A stretch of 6,950 bases of DNA from an uncultured Clostridium sp. (lineage in GTDB: Bacteria > Bacillota > Clostridia > TANB77 > CAG-508). Position numbers and translations under genes: made by a program. Shown piece by piece: positions 5,889 through 6,950 of the stretch. Below the pieces are notes generated by a model. It was given only the letters and a program-made list of their open reading frames with translations. It was not told the origin of the DNA and searched no databases. Position 1 is the stretch's first letter, and the number at the start of each line of letters is the position of its first letter. The DNA lies in assembly GCA_900556345.1 (NCBI GenBank), contig USOM01000045.1, forward strand, positions 1-6,950, read 5' to 3'.

Positions 5889-6950
5889 GTGAAAAAGAAA
5901 CTTCTATTAATAGATGGAAATAGTATAATGAACAGAGCATTTTACGGAATAATGGGAAGTAAAATGCTAATGACAACAGATGGAAAATACACAAATGCGG
6001 TATATGGATTTTTGGCAATATTATTTAAAAACTTAGAGGACTTAAATCCAGATTATATGGCAGTATCATTTGATTTAAAAGCAAAAACTGCAAGACATAA
6101 ATTATATGAGGGATATAAAGCAAATCGTCACGGAATGCCCGAGGAACTTGCTGACCAAATGCCTGTTATAAAAGATATATTAAGAGCAATGAACATAGAC
6201 ATAGTAGAAAAAGAAGGCTACGAAGGTGATGATATATTAGGAACATTAAGTAAATATGGAGAAGCTCAAGGGTTAGATGTAATAATACTTTCAGGAGATA
6301 GAGATACATTTCAACTTGCAAGTGATAATATAACAATTAGAATTCCAAGAACAAAGCAAGGAAAAACTGAAGTAGATGATTATGATAGACAGAAGGTATT
6401 AGAGGAATATGGAGTAGAGCCAAGGTCATTAATAGAAGTAAAGGGTTTACAAGGTGATACATCAGATAATATTCCTGGGGTTCCAGGCATTGGACCTAAA
6501 ACCGCAATTAATCTTGTTAAAAAATATGGCACAATTGAGAATTTGTACAAGCAAATTGAGGAAGGTACAGATGACTTAAAAGGAAAACAAAAAGAATCAA
6601 TTGTAAATAACAAAGAAATGGCATTTATTTCGAGACAACTTGGTGAGATAGATGTAAATGTACAACTTGACGATACTTTAGAAGTTTTAAAAGTAGAAGA
6701 ATGGGACAAGGAAAAAGTCTTAGAGTTATTTAAAGTATGCAATTTTAAGAAATATATAGAAAGATTTAATCTAGATGGAGCCCCAAGTAGCAAAGATAAT
6801 AAAAAGGACTTAGAACATTTATTTAAGATAAATTCTGAAATATCAATAAAAGATGCAGAAGAAAAATTGGGTCAACTTAAAAAGCTAGTTTTTTATTTAG
6901 GATTAGAAGAAAATCAAAATAAAGAGGATATAATAAAACAAGATATAATA
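5889..6950 (+). CDS. polA: DNA polymerase I, N-terminal part (runs off the right edge)
   Basis: The 354 visible residues are the 5'-nuclease domain and the beginning of the 3'-5' exonuclease-like domain of bacterial DNA polymerase I, which fills gaps and removes RNA primers in replication and repair. The frame is open to the window end, so the polymerase domain lies outside. Visible features: LLLIDGNS (D9), FD at 61-62, a YEGYKANR helical-arch segment (73-80), EGDD (E112, D114, D115), SGDRD (D137, D139), and the helix-three-turn-helix GLQGDTSDNIPG (186-197) with D190 and D193, followed by GIGPKTA (200-206). All expected metal-binding acidic residues of the nuclease appear intact. From about residue 300 the similarity to the nuclease ends and the poorly conserved exonuclease-like domain begins; whether its active site is kept cannot be seen. 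The start is GTG with AAGGAGG 6 nt upstream. No clear promoter is visible in 5759-5888, so transcription may come from the upstream operon through the palindromic region. Confidence 0.97.
   Translation, partial: MKKKLLLIDGNSIMNRAFYGIMGSKMLMTTDGKYTNAVYGFLAILFKNLEDLNPDYMAVSFDLKAKTARHKLYEGYKANRHGMPEELADQMPVIKDILRAMNIDIVEKEGYEGDDILGTLSKYGEAQGLDVIILSGDRDTFQLASDNITIRIPRTKQGKTEVDDYDRQKVLEEYGVEPRSLIEVKGLQGDTSDNIPGVPGIGPKTAINLVKKYGTIENLYKQIEEGTDDLKGKQKESIVNNKEMAFISRQLGEIDVNVQLDDTLEVLKVEEWDKEKVLELFKVCNFKKYIERFNLDGAPSSKDNKKDLEHLFKINSEISIKDAEEKLGQLKKLVFYLGLEENQNKEDIIKQDII

Overview
The window comes from a strongly AT-rich genome with AGA-dominated arginine codons, heavy use of ATA for isoleucine, Shine-Dalgarno sites of the AAAGGAGG type and ordinary use of TGA as stop. 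Together with the gene families this points to a low-GC Bacillota, most likely a clostridial or gut-type lineage; the species cannot be told from the sequence. All genes read on the + strand.

Layout. (1) Positions 1-1797 hold the 3' part of a long unrecognised gene that enters from the left edge: the frame is open from the first base, so the ATG at 259 is not its start. Its C-terminal third has a motif series that loosely resembles the core of ADP-ribosyltransferase folds. (2) After a short AT-rich spacer with a credible sigma-A promoter comes a small four-helix membrane protein (1895-2326) whose nine cysteines all fall on one predicted face of the membrane; a strong intrinsic terminator follows at 2336-2381. 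(3) A near-consensus promoter (TTGAAA, 17 bp, TATAAT; 2403-2431) starts a probable three-gene operon: a COG2426 / 'small multidrug export' type membrane protein (2464-2979), an M29-family metallo-aminopeptidase (3057-4175) and a 518-residue FAD-dependent oxidoreductase of the amino-oxidase / UDP-galactopyranose-mutase-like group (4202-5758). (4) The spacer 5759-5888 is packed with palindromic repeats: a degenerate unit, then a 25-bp perfect inverted repeat whose arms contain CGCG palindromes and a 21-bp-period direct repeat. It resembles a REP-type intergenic element. (5) polA (DNA polymerase I) starts with GTG at 5889 and runs off the right edge; its 5'-nuclease domain is complete and has its expected acidic residues.

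How the genes work together. The three central genes are probably co-transcribed, but no shared pathway is evident; peptide trimming, membrane transport and a sugar- or lipid-linked redox step do not form a recognised system. The most unusual items are the edge-truncated protein 1-1797, the cysteine-clustered membrane protein, the nested palindromes in front of polA, an apparent loss of the conserved metal-site tyrosine in the M29 peptidase, and a coding-like 40-codon frame squeezed between two genes (2945-3064). I see no RNA gene, CRISPR array, insertion sequence with a transposase, or recognisable defence system.
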